Part shown: positions 1 through 8,141 of the stretch, piece after piece
Numbering within the stretch: the stretch's first letter is position 1
How the letters are laid out: the number at the start of each line of letters is the position of its first letter
Origin: Izhakiella capsodis
GTDB lineage: Bacteria; Pseudomonadota; Gammaproteobacteria; Enterobacterales; Enterobacteriaceae
Assembly (NCBI RefSeq): GCF_900115045.1
Contig: NZ_FOVC01000008.1
Span: 80,469-144,468, forward strand
Length of the DNA: 64,000 nt
Direction: 5' to 3'
Program-made: the position numbers and the translations under genes
The notes under the pieces: generated by a model
The model's input: the letters and a program-made list of their open reading frames with translations, nothing else
What the model was told of the DNA's origin: nothing
Database searches by the model: none

Positions 1-597
1 CCGATGAGCATTATTGACTGGATTAATATGTTTGCCCTGGCGGTCAACGAAGAGAATGCCGCAGGCGGACGTGTCGTGACAGCCCCCACTAACGGAGCCT
101 GCGGCATCGTTCCAGCGGTGCTGGCTTATTACGATCGTTTTGTCGAGCCAGTTACCACAGAAATTTTCACCCGCTATTTTCTGGCAGCCGGTGCCATCGG
201 CGTGCTGTATAAAATGAATGCCTCAATTTCGGGTGCAGAAGTTGGCTGTCAAGGTGAAGTGGGCGTCGCCTGTTCGATGGCAGCAGCAGGCATTGCTGAA
301 CTGTTCGGGGCCAGTCCGGAACAGGTTTGCGTCGCGGCGGAAATTGGCATGGAGCATAATCTTGGCCTGACCTGCGATCCGGTCGCCGGTCAGGTGCAGG
401 TACCCTGTATCGAGCGAAACGCGATTGCCGCCGTTAAGGCGATCAACTCCGCACGCATGGCACTTCGCCGCACCAGTCAGGCACGCGTTTCCCTCGATAA
501 AGTTATTGAAACCATGTATGAAACCGGGAAAGATATGAATGCGAAATATCGCGAGACCTCGCGTGGCGGTCTGGCAATTAAGGTACAGTGCGATTAA
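1..597 (+). CDS. sdaA: L-serine dehydratase 1, 3' part
   Basis: C-terminal 198 codons of an iron-sulfur L-serine deaminase, which converts L-serine to pyruvate and ammonia in the cytoplasm. The reading frame is already open at base 1, so the true start lies left of the window and the first ATG (4) is internal. The fragment covers most of the alpha-chain domain: a glycine/alanine-rich core with APTNGACG near the start, and cysteines in GCQGEVGVAC, GLTCDP and QVPCIE that in this family ligand the [4Fe-4S] cluster. It ends with the normal KVQCD tail, so the 3' end is intact. In E. coli sdaA is followed by yoaD; here yoaE follows directly on the other strand. Identity is secure by close similarity to E. 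coli SdaA. Confidence 0.95.
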   Translation, partial: PMSIIDWINMFALAVNEENAAGGRVVTAPTNGACGIVPAVLAYYDRFVEPVTTEIFTRYFLAAGAIGVLYKMNASISGAEVGCQGEVGVACSMAAAGIAELFGASPEQVCVAAEIGMEHNLGLTCDPVAGQVQVPCIERNAIAAVKAINSARMALRRTSQARVSLDKVIETMYETGKDMNAKYRETSRGGLAIKVQCD

Positions 598-941
598 CCA
601 GTAGTCCCGCCATTTCTGGCGGCCGAGGCAGCCGGCTGCCAGATAATCCCTTCCCTTCGCCTTTATCTCTTCGCAAACGTTTATTCATCGCTTTTAGTAG
701 CCAAAAAACAGCACAGCAGCACTCCAGCCCGACGAACCAGCCTTATCGACTTTTCAGCCGGAAAGATATTAACGGGATTACGGCGTTGACGCTCTGCTGC
801 TGTTTTCACACCGCCGGTAGCGCGAAAGGATGTCGCATTGGCGGAAAACTGTCAGCAACTGGCCCCTGTCATCTGAAAAATAAAAGCCCACCAGATGATG
901 GCGGGCCAGATATGGACAGAGAGAACCACAAAGATCGGCGA
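598..941. other. Intergenic region sdaA-yoaE, no gene
   Basis: 344 bases between convergent sdaA and yoaE. I see no credible gene; an open frame covering it has atypical composition and no relatives that I recognise. A short perfect hairpin (CCGCC-ATTTCT-GGCGG) lies at about 607-622, just after sdaA, without a T run. The right end holds the yoaE terminator. The position matches where E. coli carries yoaD, and no yoaD-like coding sequence is left. Confidence 0.6.
875..906 (-). terminator. Rho-independent terminator of yoaE
   Basis: On the minus strand the sequence folds as GCCCGCCA-TCATC-TGGTGGGC followed directly by TTTTATTTTT. It lies about 35 bases past the yoaE stop codon, so it most likely ends the yoaE transcript. 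Confidence 0.8.
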
Positions 942-2519
942 TTATGAGTCGCTGTCTTCATCCTTATCGCGAGGAATGCGGGTAACCTTGACAAGGTCAA
1001 TACGATAGTCCGTCGCTTCAACAATACGGAAGCTAAAGCCGTTCAACTCAATGACATCGTTTACACGCGGTAGCTGGCCATGATGGTGGATTAATAAACC
1101 GGCCAATGATGCATAATCTTCGGCTGGATCGACCAGACCGCGGATATCAAGCCGCTGTTGCAGGGAGTGCAAGTCGGTCCCCCCTTTAACCAGCCAGCCA
1201 TCTTCGTAAACTGAGATATCCGGCGTTTCATCCTCATCAGGGAATTCGCCGGCAATGGCTTCCAGAACATCCAAGGGGGTTATCAGCCCTTGCACCATAC
1301 CGAACTCATTAGTCACAATCACAAAGCTGCCCTTGGCGCGGCGCAGCACACCGAGCAGATTGATTGGGTCAAGGGTCTCCGGAACGACAATTGCCATATG
1401 CGCTGCGGCAAATGCGGCCACATCCATACCATGCTCAACGGCAACCAGCAGTTCCTTCGCCCGCACCACACCGATAATTTCATCCAGCTCGCCACGACAT
1501 ACGGGAAACAGGCTGTGCGGTGTATCCAGAAGCTGGATGCGGATCTCATCGGCCGGACGAGTGGCATCCACCCATGATATTTCCCCGCGTGGCGTCATAA
1601 TGCTTCGCACTGAGCGTGAGGCCAGCGTTAAAACACCGTTAATCATGTAACGTTCTTCTTCTTTGAACGCCTCATGCGGTAGCTCCTGCTGCCCGGCAGC
1701 GGATTCTGGCTCAGTCTGTTGATCCTCATGCTGATTCTGCCTCCGCGTGCCAATCATCTTGATTATTGCTTCTGCGGTTCGCTCACGCATTGGACGGCGC
1801 GCTTGATGGCGTAGGAAATTACGCCGGGCAATCTGATTGAACAGCTCGATCAAAATTGAGAAGCCAATTGCGGCGTACAGATAGCCTTTAGGTATATGGA
1901 AGCCAAATCCCTCCGCTACCAGGCTCAGACCGATCATCAGCAGGAAACTCAGGCAAAGCACCACCACCGTCGGATGTGCGTTGATAAAACGCGTTAAAGG
2001 CTTTGATGCCAGCAGCATCACTGCCATAGCAATAACCACCGCCGTCATCATAATAGCGAGATTATTTACCATCCCCACGGCGGTAATAACCGCATCAAGT
2101 GAGAAGACCGCATCCAGTATAACTATCTGTAGCACTACCGCCCAGAAGCTGGCATAACCTTTGCTACCTTCGCTGTTAGTCTCATGATTTTCTAATCGCT
2201 CATGCAATTCCATCGTGGCTTTGAACAGTAGAAAAATACCACCAATGAGCAGGATAATGTCGCGCCCCGAAAAGCTGAAATCGCCTACGCTGAATAAAGG
2301 TTTTGTCAGCGTGACCATCCAGGATATAAGTGAAAGTAGAGCCAGACGCATCAACAGGGCCAGAGAAAGGCCGATTAACCGCGCTTTGTCACGCTTTTTG
2401 GGCGGAAGTTTATCGGCAAGAATGGCAATAAAAACCAGATTGTCGATACCCAGAACAATTTCAAGCACTACCAGCGTAAGCAAACCGGCCCAGACAGAGG
2501 GATCCAGAAGAAATTCCAT
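942..2519 (-). CDS. yoaE: TerC/CorC-type inner membrane protein YoaE
   Basis: 525-residue membrane protein close in length to E. coli YoaE (518). Residues 1-235 are a TerC-type bundle of hydrophobic helices with the conserved acidic motifs LEIVLGIDNLVF near the N terminus and DAVFSLDAV in the middle. A linker follows (about 235-300), then a CBS-domain pair with ITPLDVLEAI near residue 415, then a C-terminal CorC/HlyC domain ending at about residue 515. The TerC family is linked to metal ion export and to loading of secreted metalloenzymes; the exact substrate of YoaE is not established. The gene stands alone, divergent from manXYZ across a long intergenic region, with its own terminator downstream. 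Confidence 0.92.
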   Translation of the reverse strand: MEFLLDPSVWAGLLTLVVLEIVLGIDNLVFIAILADKLPPKKRDKARLIGLSLALLMRLALLSLISWMVTLTKPLFSVGDFSFSGRDIILLIGGIFLLFKATMELHERLENHETNSEGSKGYASFWAVVLQIVILDAVFSLDAVITAVGMVNNLAIMMTAVVIAMAVMLLASKPLTRFINAHPTVVVLCLSFLLMIGLSLVAEGFGFHIPKGYLYAAIGFSILIELFNQIARRNFLRHQARRPMRERTAEAIIKMIGTRRQNQHEDQQTEPESAAGQQELPHEAFKEEERYMINGVLTLASRSVRSIMTPRGEISWVDATRPADEIRIQLLDTPHSLFPVCRGELDEIIGVVRAKELLVAVEHGMDVAAFAAAHMAIVVPETLDPINLLGVLRRAKGSFVIVTNEFGMVQGLITPLDVLEAIAGEFPDEDETPDISVYEDGWLVKGGTDLHSLQQRLDIRGLVDPAEDYASLAGLLIHHHGQLPRVNDVIELNGFSFRIVEATDYRIDLVKVTRIPRDKDEDSDS

Positions 2520-3044
2520 TACCTACTCCGAAGAAATGAAAAGGTTGAACCCGCCGACATAAAGTAATTACGTGAGCAACATGCAGCACGGCAGAAAGAG
2601 AAGAAATTACGTTCGGACACATAACAATGAGCCGGATGACCCGGTGGCATGGTGAAAGAACTTCGGTGACAGTCCATATAGGGGGCTGATGCCCGTTACT
2701 CCTGTTCAATAAAAGGACCATTACTCTAACAGTGCCTTATAAAGTCACAAAATAGATTGTGAGTTTTAACTGTAAAGTTACTTCAAGTGCTGTGAAATCA
2801 ATCAACAGGAACCCAGAATGGAATCGACCTCTAAATAACTGATCAATGTCACATAATTTATTTTTTTGCAGACTAAAATAATTCGCGAATTCACTTTTGG
2901 TTACTGTATAAGTTTGCAGTCATCCGACCTGAAATATCAGCTCTCCATCAGGAAAAAGTGATGATTAAATGTTGATACAGATAAAATCACACGAACCTTA
3001 GTTTCAGTCAGGGTTTGTATAATAAAAGAGACAGGAGGTAGCAA
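2520..3044. promoter_or_regulatory. Divergent yoaE/manX control region
   Basis: 525 bases with no gene. The yoaE side (2520-2760) would give a long 5' leader on the minus strand with small hairpins such as GGGC-ATCA-GCCC and CCGG-GTCAT-CCGG. The manX side holds a Mlc/NagC-like operator (separate entry), a CRP-like site TGTGA-N6-TCAAC around 2790-2805, and a -10-like TATAAT at about 3018-3023, close to the manX start. Control of manXYZ by Mlc/NagC and CRP is established in E. coli; its presence here is inferred from the motifs. Confidence 0.55.
2858..2881. promoter_or_regulatory. Putative Mlc/NagC operator of manXYZ
   Basis: Inverted repeat TTATTTT-N10-AAAATAA upstream of manX. These AT arms are typical of the operators bound by the sugar-responsive repressors Mlc and NagC, which control manXYZ in E. 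coli. The assignment rests on symmetry and position only. Confidence 0.5.
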
Positions 3045-4007
3045 GTGACCATTGCTATTATGATTGGCACACACGGTTGGGCAGCAGAACAACTGCTCAA
3101 AACTGCGGAAATGCTATTGGGAGAGCAGGAAAATGTCGGCTGGATCGATTTTGTCCCCGGTGAGAATGCCGAAACCTTAATCGAGAAGTACCAAGCGCGC
3201 CTTGCCGAACTTGATACCGGCGGGGGTGTTCTATTCCTCGTCGATACCTGGGGCGGAAGTCCGTTTAACGCCGCCAGTCGGATTGTTGTCGATAAAGACA
3301 ATTACGAAGTCGTAGCCGGCGTCAATATTCCTATGTTGGTTGAGACGCTGATGGCGCGTGATGATAACCCGGCGTTTGCTGAGTTGGTGGCACAGGCGGT
3401 GGAAACCGGTCGGGAAGGCGTAAAAGCGCTAAAAGCAAAACAACCAGAGGCGCCAGTAATAGACGCACCAGCTGACGCCGCTACACCCGTCGCGCCGCAG
3501 GCTCCCCTCGGCCCGAACGATCACATGAAAATTGGTCTTGTGCGCATCGATGATCGCTTGATTCACGGTCAGGTAGCCACCCGCTGGACAAAGGAAACGA
3601 ACGTTACGCGAATTATTGTCGTCAGCGACGAAGTTGCAAATGACAATGTACGTAAAACCCTGCTCACCCAGGTTGCTCCGCCAGGGGTAACTGCACACGT
3701 AGTCGATATTGAAAAAATGGTGCGCGTCTGGAATAACCCCAAATATGCTCGCGATCGCGTCATGTTGCTATTCACCAATCCAACAGACGTTTTACGGGTC
3801 GTGGAAAAAGGCATTGACATTAAGTCGGTAAACGTTGGTGGTATGGCATTCCGTCAGGGTAAAACTCAGGTGAACAATGCAGTTTCCGTAGATATTAAGG
3901 ATATTGACGCATTCCGTAAGCTGAACGAGCGCCACATTGAGCTGGAGGTGCGTAAAGTCTCAAGCGATCCTCGACTAAAAATGATGGATTTGATCGCGAA
4001 AATCTAA
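3045..4007 (+). CDS. manX: Mannose PTS EIIAB component
   Basis: 320-residue cytoplasmic IIAB protein of the mannose phosphotransferase system, close to E. coli ManX (323). The IIA domain (1-130) carries the phosphorylated His10 in IGTHGW. An Ala/Pro-rich hinge (about 132-156) leads to the IIB domain with His174 in DDRLIHGQV. Phosphate passes from HPr to IIA to IIB and then to mannose, glucose, glucosamine or related sugars entering through ManYZ. The start is GTG, chosen because of the strong AGGAGGT site 7 bases upstream and the match to the E. coli N terminus. First gene of manXYZ. Confidence 0.97.
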   Translation: MTIAIMIGTHGWAAEQLLKTAEMLLGEQENVGWIDFVPGENAETLIEKYQARLAELDTGGGVLFLVDTWGGSPFNAASRIVVDKDNYEVVAGVNIPMLVETLMARDDNPAFAELVAQAVETGREGVKALKAKQPEAPVIDAPADAATPVAPQAPLGPNDHMKIGLVRIDDRLIHGQVATRWTKETNVTRIIVVSDEVANDNVRKTLLTQVAPPGVTAHVVDIEKMVRVWNNPKYARDRVMLLFTNPTDVLRVVEKGIDIKSVNVGGMAFRQGKTQVNNAVSVDIKDIDAFRKLNERHIELEVRKVSSDPRLKMMDLIAKI

Positions 4008-4076
4008 TTTCAAAGGTGTGTTTCTTATCCGCAGATGCGGTTTAACTCAGTTATTGATTGTCAGAGGAGAAGTACA

Positions 4077-4880
4077 ATGGAGATAACAATCCTTCAGCTT
4101 GTACTGATTTTTATTGTGTCCTGTATTGCCGGGATGGATTCAACACTCGACGAGTTTCAGTTTCACCGTCCGCTGGTCGCCTGTACCCTCATTGGCCTTA
4201 TTCTGGGTGATATTGAAAAAGGTATCATCATCGGCGGTTCACTAGAGATGATTGCACTTGGCTGGATGAACATCGGTGCGGCAATGGCGCCGGATGCCGC
4301 CCTCGCCTCTATCATTTCTACTATTCTGGTTATCGCTGGCGGTCAGAGCATCGGTGCCGGTATTGCGCTGGCTATTCCTCTGGCGGCTGCTGGACAAGTG
4401 CTGACCATCGTCGTTCGTACTATTACTGTTGCTTTCCAGCATGCGGCGGATAAAGCCGCGGAAAAGGGCAATCTGACGGCTATTTCCTGGATCCACTTCT
4501 CTGCTCTGATCCTGCAGGCATTACGCATCGCCATTCCAGCGCTAATCGTCGCCGTTTCCGTTGGCACCAGCGAAGTACAGGGCTTGCTCGCCTCAATCCC
4601 CGAAGTCGTCACTAACGGTCTGAATATCGCTGGCGGAGTGATCGTCGTGGTTGGTTACGCAATGGTGATCAACATGATGCGTGCAGGCTATCTGATGCCC
4701 TTCTTCTATCTGGGCTTTGTTACGGCCGCATTTACCAGCTTCAACCTGGTTGCGCTGGGCATAATCGGCGTAGTGATGGCAATTCTCTATATTCAGCTGG
4801 CACCAAAATATAACCGCACCGCTGGCTCTGCCCCGGCTGCGGGTCCGGCAAATAACGATCTTGATAATGAACTGGACTAA
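4077..4880 (+). CDS. manY: Mannose PTS EIIC membrane component
   Basis: 267-residue inner membrane protein of the EII-Sor family, which forms the sugar channel of the mannose PTS with ManZ. The sequence tracks E. coli ManY throughout, including DEFQFHRPL near residue 25, EMIALGWMNIGAA, and the acidic end NNDLDNELD. An upstream in-frame ATG at 4035 is rejected: 4077 has a GAGGAGAA site just before it and starts MEITILQ like the E. coli protein. Sixty-nine bases separate it from manX. Confidence 0.97.
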   Translation: MEITILQLVLIFIVSCIAGMDSTLDEFQFHRPLVACTLIGLILGDIEKGIIIGGSLEMIALGWMNIGAAMAPDAALASIISTILVIAGGQSIGAGIALAIPLAAAGQVLTIVVRTITVAFQHAADKAAEKGNLTAISWIHFSALILQALRIAIPALIVAVSVGTSEVQGLLASIPEVVTNGLNIAGGVIVVVGYAMVINMMRAGYLMPFFYLGFVTAAFTSFNLVALGIIGVVMAILYIQLAPKYNRTAGSAPAAGPANNDLDNELD

Positions 4881-4895
4881 TTGAGGGAATCTCAC

Positions 4896-5741
4896 ATGGT
4901 GGATACAACAAGCCAGACCAAAAAGCTGACACAGGGCGACGTACGCGGCGTGTTTCTCCGTTCCAATTTATTTCAGGGATCGTGGAATTTTGAACGTATG
5001 CAGTCGTTGGGTTTTTGCTATTCAATGGTGCCGGTAATACGTCGTCTTTACCCAATAAATAATGATGAACGGAAACAAGCAATCAAGCGCCATCTGGAAT
5101 TTTTCAACACACATCCCTACGTGGCAGCACCCGTGCTGGGCGTTACTCTGGCGATGGAAGAACAGCGTGCTAACGGCGCGTCCATTGACGACGCGGCCAT
5201 TAATGGCATTAAAGTCGGTCTGATGGGACCACTGGCCGGTGTCGGCGATCCTATTTTTTGGGGAACGGTACGGCCTGTATTCGCAGCTCTGGGGGCCGGT
5301 CTCGCAATGGGTGGCAGCATACTGGGTCCTATCCTGTTCTTCGTGCTGTTTAACCTGGTGCGCCTGCTGGTTCGCTACTATGGGGTTGCTTACGGCTACC
5401 GTAAGGGTGTCGATATTGTCGGCGATATGGGCGGCGGCTTCCTGCAAAAACTGACGGAAGGAGCGTCTATTCTCGGCTTGTTCGTTATGGGAGCCCTGGT
5501 AAATAAATGGACCCACATTAATATACCGGTGGTCGTCTCAAAAATTACTGACCAGACAGGAAAAACGACCGTCACGACTGTTCAGACAATCCTCGATCAG
5601 TTAATGCCGGGACTGATACCGCTGCTGCTGACCTTTGGCTGCATGTGGTTGTTACGGCGTAAAGTTAACGCCTTGTGGATCATCATGGGCTTTTTCGTGC
5701 TGGGAATTTTTGGTTACTGGGTCGGCCTTCTCGGTCTGTAA
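4896..5741 (+). CDS. manZ: Mannose PTS EIID membrane component
   Basis: 281-residue EIID subunit, partner of ManY in the membrane complex and also part of the lambda DNA entry path in E. coli. It keeps the family blocks RSNLFQGSWNFERMQ, PLAGVGDP and QKLTEGASILGLFVMGALV, and ends with hydrophobic helices and VGLLGL. The start at 4896 (MVDTTSQ) fits the E. coli protein and follows a GAGGGA site; an earlier ATG at 4881 is in frame but less likely. The gap from manY is 15 bases, consistent with one operon, and a strong terminator follows. Confidence 0.97.
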   Translation: MVDTTSQTKKLTQGDVRGVFLRSNLFQGSWNFERMQSLGFCYSMVPVIRRLYPINNDERKQAIKRHLEFFNTHPYVAAPVLGVTLAMEEQRANGASIDDAAINGIKVGLMGPLAGVGDPIFWGTVRPVFAALGAGLAMGGSILGPILFFVLFNLVRLLVRYYGVAYGYRKGVDIVGDMGGGFLQKLTEGASILGLFVMGALVNKWTHINIPVVVSKITDQTGKTTVTTVQTILDQLMPGLIPLLLTFGCMWLLRRKVNALWIIMGFFVLGIFGYWVGLLGL

Positions 5742-5773
5742 GCGTTACAGCGGGGGCTTGACTCCCGCTGTTA

Positions 5774-5822
5774 TTAAAAATGATGCGCAACTGCTCTCCC
5801 GAGCGGTTGCGCATCATTTTTT
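5774..5822 (+). terminator. Terminator of manXYZ, overlapping the yobD leader
   Basis: Long perfect stem AAAATGATGCGCAAC / GTTGCGCATCATTTT around a 14-base loop, followed by T residues. A smaller hairpin (ACAGCGGG...CCCGCTGT, about 5747-5771) comes just before. The ribosome site of yobD follows directly, so read-through may feed yobD, but it would be much reduced. Confidence 0.85.
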
Positions 5823-5833
5823 AAGGAGAAGTT

Positions 5834-6310
5834 ATGACGTTGAATGACGTAATACTGGTGCTGGTCATCTCTCTGTTTCTGGCTTATGCCATCTACGATG
5901 AATTGATCATGCCACGCCGGATGGGGAAAACGGGCATGACGGTAGCACTCAAACGGCGTAATCGCGTCGACAGCCTGATTTTTGTCGGGCTGATCGCTAT
6001 CCTGTTGTGGCAGAATCTGCAACATCAGGGACCCCAGCTTACCACTACCCTACTCCTGGTGTTGGCGTTTATGTCGCTGTACGTGTTTTGGTTTCGCCAG
6101 CCCAGGATCGTATTTAAGCGCTCCGGATTTTTCTATGCCAATATATTTATCGACTATGAGCGAATTCAGTCGATGAATCTTTCGGAAGATGGCGTGCTGG
6201 TTATCCAGCTTGAACAAAGACGGCTGCTGATAGAAGTACGCTATCTGGACGATCTGGAGCGTATTTATCACTTCCTATTAGCAGAACAACCCGCTACGTC
6301 TCAGCGCTGA
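5834..6310 (+). CDS. yobD: DUF986 inner membrane protein YobD
   Basis: 158-residue small membrane protein of the DUF986 family, similar over its length to E. coli YobD (152). Two to three hydrophobic segments (about 5-24, 47-62, 70-88) lead to a soluble C-terminal part with the conserved NLSEDGVLVIQLEQRRLLI block. The function is unknown in the family. A GGAGAAG site precedes the ATG. Its stop codon overlaps the 3' end of convergent rlmA by 10 bases. In E. coli mntP lies between yobD and rlmA; it is absent here. Confidence 0.9.
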   Translation: MTLNDVILVLVISLFLAYAIYDELIMPRRMGKTGMTVALKRRNRVDSLIFVGLIAILLWQNLQHQGPQLTTTLLLVLAFMSLYVFWFRQPRIVFKRSGFFYANIFIDYERIQSMNLSEDGVLVIQLEQRRLLIEVRYLDDLERIYHFLLAEQPATSQR

Positions 6311-7125
6311 AGTCGCCAGAGACGCAACATAAAATCAGTTTCACATGCAAAATGCTCAACAGTCGCAAGGCGCCCCCAGACTTCCGGACGAGCACGCCAG
6401 GCAAAGGGCGTCATTTGCAGAAGCGTCGCTGCGCTGTCGCTGCTTAATGATAACGGATATGCCAGGGTTTCCTCGTGACACAATGACCAACCTGATAACG
6501 ATTCCGGCGCAGGATCATGCATTTTTACTTCCCGGTAGATTAGCGCCTTAAACTGCAATAAATGCCGGGGGCCGGGTGTCACAGTGAGTAAATAACCGCC
6601 TGGACACATAACCCGCGCCAGCTCTTCAGGGTTAAAGGGAGCATAAATACGAAGCGCTGTACTGATGCTGCTGTTCATAAAGGGTAAGCGCTGGCTGGAA
6701 GCAACACAAAATGACACTTCCGGATAGCGTTTTGCTGCGCTGCGTATCGCTTCACGCGACACGTCCAGTCCACAGACTTCAACGTTGGCACGTGCTGAGA
6801 GAGATTGTGCCACTGCGCCGGTGTAATAACCCTCACCACAGCCAATATCCAGCACGGTTTGCTGCTGAGAGCCATCACCAGTGATCCCTGACAACAATTG
6901 ACAAACAACACGTTGTAACGCCTGATAATGCCCTTCATTAAGAAACTGCCTGCGAGCCTGCATCATTTCAGCATTATCACCCGGCTGCTTAGAGCGTTTA
7001 TGCTGCACTGGCATCAAATTTACGTAGCCTTCTCGCGCCTTGTCAAACTGATGGCGGTTAATGCATTCCCAGCCCTTTTCTTGCGTAGATAGAGGCTGAT
7101 GGCAGAGCGGACATTGATAGTGCAT
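6301..7125 (-). CDS. rlmA: 23S rRNA (guanine-745-N1)-methyltransferase
   Basis: 274-residue RlmA (RrmA), which methylates N1 of G745 in 23S rRNA using S-adenosylmethionine. The N terminus is the zinc-binding module (CPLCHQPL ... CINRHQFD), and the Rossmann-type domain shows the SAM motif VLDIGCGEGYYTG near residue 90. The family block LLQMTPFAWRARPEVW is present near the C terminus. I prefer the ATG at 7125 (MHYQCPLC), which matches E. coli; a GTG at 7140 is also in frame. It is convergent with yobD. Confidence 0.95.
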   Translation of the reverse strand: MHYQCPLCHQPLSTQEKGWECINRHQFDKAREGYVNLMPVQHKRSKQPGDNAEMMQARRQFLNEGHYQALQRVVCQLLSGITGDGSQQQTVLDIGCGEGYYTGAVAQSLSARANVEVCGLDVSREAIRSAAKRYPEVSFCVASSQRLPFMNSSISTALRIYAPFNPEELARVMCPGGYLLTVTPGPRHLLQFKALIYREVKMHDPAPESLSGWSLCHEETLAYPLSLSSDSAATLLQMTPFAWRARPEVWGRLATVEHFACETDFMLRLWRLQR

Positions 7126-7252
7126 TACAGGTGGTCTCACTGGTCAATCAGGCGCGCAGTGTACTGCAAAATAAAAAACCCTGCTATGTTGGCAGGGTTT
7201 TATTGATTAGAGTGTCACGCTGCTGGTCTGTGTCGACCAGCGCTGTGGCTCA

Positions 7253-7462
7253 TCAGATAGCAGTAACGTTTACAGCCGAAGGACCTTTCTGACCATCCTG
7301 GATTTCGAACTCTACGTTCTGACCTTCAGCCAGAGTTTTGAAACCATTACCCTGGATTGCAGAGAAGTGTACGAATACATCCTTGCTGCCGTCAGCTGGG
7401 GTAATGAAACCAAAGCCTTTAGACTCGTTGAACCACTTAACCTGACCTTTAATCTTTGCCAT
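7253..7462 (-). CDS. cspC: Cold-shock-like RNA chaperone CspC
   Basis: 69-residue single cold-shock domain protein, identical to E. coli CspC except for a serine in the C-terminal GPSAVNVTAI. RNP1 (KGFGFI) and RNP2 (VFVHF) are intact. CspC binds single-stranded RNA and influences stability of stress messages such as rpoS. In E. coli it is expressed from a yobF-cspC message; here the yobF frame upstream is broken while cspC is intact, with GGAAATTTGTAAA before the ATG. A T-rich hairpin region lies downstream (about 7176-7200). Confidence 0.97.
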   Translation of the reverse strand: MAKIKGQVKWFNESKGFGFITPADGSKDVFVHFSAIQGNGFKTLAEGQNVEFEIQDGQKGPSAVNVTAI

Positions 7463-7482
7463 TTTACAAATTTCCTTAGAGT

Positions 7483-7619
7483 GTATTTTTTGCCCGCAGG
7501 CGGTACTGATAGAGAAACCAGAGACATTACTGAATGAGGCACTGATTAAGGTTCGGCAAGGAAGCGGTATTCAACGTCAACGTCTGTACTCAAAACTTCT
7601 TTACTGAAATGCCATGCAT
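7483..7619 (-). pseudogene. yobF: Decayed yobF upstream of cspC
   Basis: Reading the leader of cspC in pieces recovers YobF: MHGI in one frame, then FSKEVLSTDVDVEYRFLAEP in the next, then ISASFSNVSGFS in the third. E. coli YobF reads [20 protein letters not shown]...EPYIGASCSNVS. One base appears to be missing at the ATT-TC junction near 7608 and another at CCT-TA-ATC near 7551, so no continuous frame exists. YobF is a small stress-induced protein of unknown function. Sequencing error at two separate sites is less likely than decay, but it cannot be excluded. Confidence 0.75.
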
Positions 7620-8141
7620 AAACAGAACTGTACCTCGATTTATCCAACAGGATTTATCACATATCCTCAATATAATGGCAAGCCATTTTTAGACAACAAA
7701 TGAGATAATGCGCATGAAAAAGAGAGTCAAGCACGTAAAGTGAAAATATCAGCGCTGAATCGCATCAACCGATCAATGGGAAAACAACTTTTAATCAACA
7801 GATTATAAATATTATCGAGCAATACATCATTGTATAAGGCAGGTTTATCCTGATAACGTATCCTAAACAAGGATATCTTCCTACCCAATCTCATTGCTTA
7901 AATTTAATAAAGATTTATTGTTAAAGTACGAATAAAAAGCCCCGGATAATTAGCCGGGAACATGAAAATGTGTTCATTAATAATCCCGATGCACAGGGTA
8001 GTCGTGCAATGTACTAAATTTATGAAAAGCGTTATTCTGCGACTAAAAAAGAAGCAACCTCAATACAAATATAATTTCGCTAACCATACGCAGCAAAAAT
8101 ACAAAAATCATCGACATTGTTTTGGTCTCGCCTGGACTGAA
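7620..8141. other. AT-rich intergenic region upstream of cspC
   Basis: About 520 AT-rich bases hold the cspC promoter and leader on the left and the end of the MBL-hydrolase transcript on the right. On the minus strand a hairpin CCCGG-CTAATTAT-CCGGG followed by GCTTTTTATT (about 7925-7955) looks like that gene's terminator. A short plus-strand frame (7962-8150) starts here but runs into the hydrolase gene and has no recognisable features. Confidence 0.5.

Noticed and set aside
588..947. 119-codon plus frame after sdaA
   Set aside because: Begins inside sdaA, odd composition, no recognisable domain, and overlaps the yoaE terminator.
2520..2760. yybP-ykoY manganese riboswitch upstream of yoaE
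   Set aside because: The conserved GGGGAGUA and following core elements cannot be found; only generic hairpins are present.
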